The position numbers and the translations under genes were made by a program. Shown piece after piece: positions 6,093 through 7,763 of a stretch of 7,763 nt of DNA. How positions within the stretch are numbered: position 1 is the stretch's first letter; every line of letters begins with the position of its first letter. The notes below the pieces were generated by a model, which was not told the DNA's origin, ran no database searches, and was given only the letters and a program-made list of their open reading frames with translations. Source of the stretch: Pseudomonadota bacterium (lineage in GTDB: Bacteria > Pseudomonadota > Alphaproteobacteria > UBA8366 > GCA-2717185); contig JAQCHR010000163.1 in NCBI GenBank assembly GCA_027619655.1, positions 1 through 7,763 on the forward strand. Reading direction: 5' to 3'.

Positions 6093-7763
6093 AAAATATC
6101 ACCATTACCGATGAAATCGTTGCCGAGCACGGCCTGAGCACCGATGAATACAAGACCCTGCTGTCGATCCTGGACCGGGAACCGAACCTGACCGAACTCG
6201 GCATCTTTTCGGTCATGTGGTCGGAGCATTGTTCGTACAAATCCTCCCGCAGATGGCTGAAAACCCTGCCGACCGAGGGCCCGCAGGTCATCTGCGGTCC
6301 CGGTGAGAACGCCGGCGTGGTCGATATCGGCGGCGGACTGGCCGCGGTGTTCAAGATCGAAAGCCATAACCATCCGAGCTTCATCGAGCCCTTCCAGGGC
6401 GCGGCGACCGGCGTCGGCGGCATCATGCGCGATGTCTTCACCATGGGCGCGCGCCCGGTCGCCAATATGAATGCCCTGCGATTCGGCAGCCCCGACCACC
6501 AGAGGACACGGCACCTTGTGTCCGGCGTCGTCGCCGGTATCGGCGGCTACGGCAATTGCATGGGCGTACCGACCGTGGGCGGCGAAACCAATTTCGATCC
6601 GGCCTATAACGGCAATATCCTGGTCAACGCGATGACCGTCGGCATTGCCGACGCGGACAAGATTTTTTACTCGGCGGCCGCAGGCATCGGCAATCCGGTG
6701 GTCTATATCGGTTCCAAGACGGGCCGCGACGGAATCCACGGCGCGACCATGGCATCGGCGGAATTCGACGATGATTCTGGGGAAAAGCGACCCACGGTGC
6801 AGGTCGGCGACCCGTTCACCGAGAAACTGCTGCTGGAAGCTTGCCTGGAACTCATGGCCACGGACGCCATTGTCGCGATCCAGGACATGGGGGCCGCGGG
6901 TCTCACCTGCTCCACCGTGGAAATGGCGGACAAGGGTGGCGTCGGCATCGAGTTGAACCTTGAAAACGTCCCGGTGCGCGAGGACGGCATGACGCCCTAC
7001 GAAATCATGCTCTCGGAAAGCCAGGAGCGGATGCTCATGGTGCTCAAACCCGGCCGCGAGGATGTCGCCCGGGCGATTTTCGAGAAATGGGAGCTGGATT
7101 TCGCCATTATCGGCCATGTCACGGATACCGGTCGTTTCGTCCTGAAGCTGCATGACGAACTGGTCGCCGATATTCCCGTCGCCCCGCTGGTCAACGAATC
7201 GCCGCTGTACGATCGTCCCTGGATCCCGACGCCGAAACGCGCCGTACTGGCCGCAAAGGACGTTGCGGCGCCGAACGATCCGCTTGATGCGCTGCACCGG
7301 TTGCTCGGCACGGCGAATTTCTGTTCCCGGCGCTGGATCTGGGAACAGTATGACCACATGGTCATGGCGGATACCACAAGCGGCCCGGGCGGCGATGCGG
7401 CGATTGTCCGGATCCACGGCACGACGCGCGGCCTGGCCATCACCACCGATTGCACGCCGCGCTATTGCCTGGCCGAGCCGGAAACCGGCGGCAGGCAGGC
7501 TGTCGCGGAAGCCTGGCGGAACCTGACAGCGGTTGGCGCGCAGCCACTGGCGCTGACCAACAACCTCAATTTCGGCAATCCCCAGCGCGAAATCATCATG
7601 GGACAGTTTGTCGGCTGCGTGTCCGGCATCGGCGATGCGTCGCGTGCGTTCGATTTCCCCGTCGTGTCCGGCAATGTGTCGCTGTACAACGAAACCAATG
7701 GCGTCGGGATCCTGCCAACCCCGGTGATCGGCGGGCTTGGCCTCGTTGAGGATATTGACCGCA
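6089..7763 (+). CDS. purL: FGAM synthase large subunit PurL, small type (3' end missing)
   Basis: PurL converts FGAR, ATP and ammonia from PurQ to FGAM. The frame runs from ATG 6089 to the window edge, 558 codons plus one base; small-type PurL is usually about 730-745 residues, so roughly a quarter is missing. Motifs seen are MWSEHCSYKSSR (43-54, His47), ESHNHPS (91-97, His93), PFQGAATGVGGIMRDVFTMGA (101-121), GVPTVGGETNFDPAYNGN (159-176), GSKTGRDGIHGA (208-219), QVGDPF (238-243), QDMGAAGL (265-272), MLSESQERM (307-315) and VSGNVSLYNET (526-536). His47 and His93 correspond to the active-site histidines of the family. One motif is odd: TNNLNFGNPQ (490-499) has Asn491 and Gln499 where small-type PurL, as I recall, usually has Asp and Glu (TDxLNFGNPE). 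The start overlaps the purQ stop (ATGA). A long open frame on the opposite strand is a coding shadow. Confidence 0.97.
   Translation, partial: MKNITITDEIVAEHGLSTDEYKTLLSILDREPNLTELGIFSVMWSEHCSYKSSRRWLKTLPTEGPQVICGPGENAGVVDIGGGLAAVFKIESHNHPSFIEPFQGAATGVGGIMRDVFTMGARPVANMNALRFGSPDHQRTRHLVSGVVAGIGGYGNCMGVPTVGGETNFDPAYNGNILVNAMTVGIADADKIFYSAAAGIGNPVVYIGSKTGRDGIHGATMASAEFDDDSGEKRPTVQVGDPFTEKLLLEACLELMATDAIVAIQDMGAAGLTCSTVEMADKGGVGIELNLENVPVREDGMTPYEIMLSESQERMLMVLKPGREDVARAIFEKWELDFAIIGHVTDTGRFVLKLHDELVADIPVAPLVNESPLYDRPWIPTPKRAVLAAKDVAAPNDPLDALHRLLGTANFCSRRWIWEQYDHMVMADTTSGPGGDAAIVRIHGTTRGLAITTDCTPRYCLAEPETGGRQAVAEAWRNLTAVGAQPLALTNNLNFGNPQREIIMGQFVGCVSGIGDASRAFDFPVVSGNVSLYNETNGVGILPTPVIGGLGLVEDIDR

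Noticed and set aside
5897..7417. A 506-codon open frame on the minus strand opposite purQ and purL.
   Set aside because: It lies wholly over strongly conserved purQ/purL coding sequence, its translation has the Arg/His/Asp-rich composition of an antisense GC-rich frame and no recognisable motif, and no promoter or ribosome site is evident.
1..7763. A search for a hidden mobile, defence, CRISPR, toxin-antitoxin or biosynthetic system.
   Set aside because: All sizeable coding space is taken by recognised purine genes, the zeta gene, an NRDE gene and one repeat protein; no array, transposase, integrase, tRNA-linked att site or terminal repeat was seen.

Overview
This is an ordinary-looking chromosomal stretch of an alphaproteobacterium, most likely Rhodospirillales-like. 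Three things suggest this: the DNA is GC-rich with mostly G/C third codon positions; it encodes a DUF1476 protein (F1-ATPase zeta subunit), a family essentially confined to Alphaproteobacteria; and purC-purS-purQ-purL are in the order usual for that class, with purB and the DUF1476 gene close by. The taxonomic call is inference, since the window holds no rRNA or other strong marker.

Layout, left to right. The 3' part of purB (adenylosuccinate lyase) enters at base 1 and stops at 1202. A gene for a 595-residue exported protein of helical TPR-like repeats starts inside the end of purB (1162) and runs to 2949. A short gap with an inverted repeat (2950-3007) separates it from the convergent DUF1476/zeta gene on the minus strand (3008-3334). 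A 145-base divergent region then carries a candidate promoter for the zeta gene with an overlapping dyad. An NRDE/TANGO2-family gene follows on the plus strand (3480-4232). After a 137-base gap with a good sigma70-type promoter comes the purine operon: purC (4370-5131), purS (5161-5403), purQ (5400-6092) and purL (6089 to the window end, 3' end missing). There is no gene-free stretch longer than about 150 bases.

How the genes fit together. PurS, PurQ and PurL form the three-part FGAM synthase (step 4 of de novo IMP synthesis). PurC makes SAICAR, and PurB cleaves SAICAR to AICAR and also adenylosuccinate to AMP. The purS/purQ and purQ/purL junctions are ATGA overlaps, as expected for coupled translation of a complex. 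The zeta protein inhibits ATP hydrolysis by F1-ATPase, so its place among purine genes may reflect a shared ATP/energy theme or just conserved synteny. The TPR-like and NRDE proteins have no established role in purine synthesis.

I saw no mobile element, CRISPR array, tRNA, rRNA, toxin-antitoxin or defence system. The points most worth a second look are replacements at normally conserved positions in PurC and PurL, the exported repeat protein whose start is nested in purB, and the compact regulatory regions before the zeta gene and purC.
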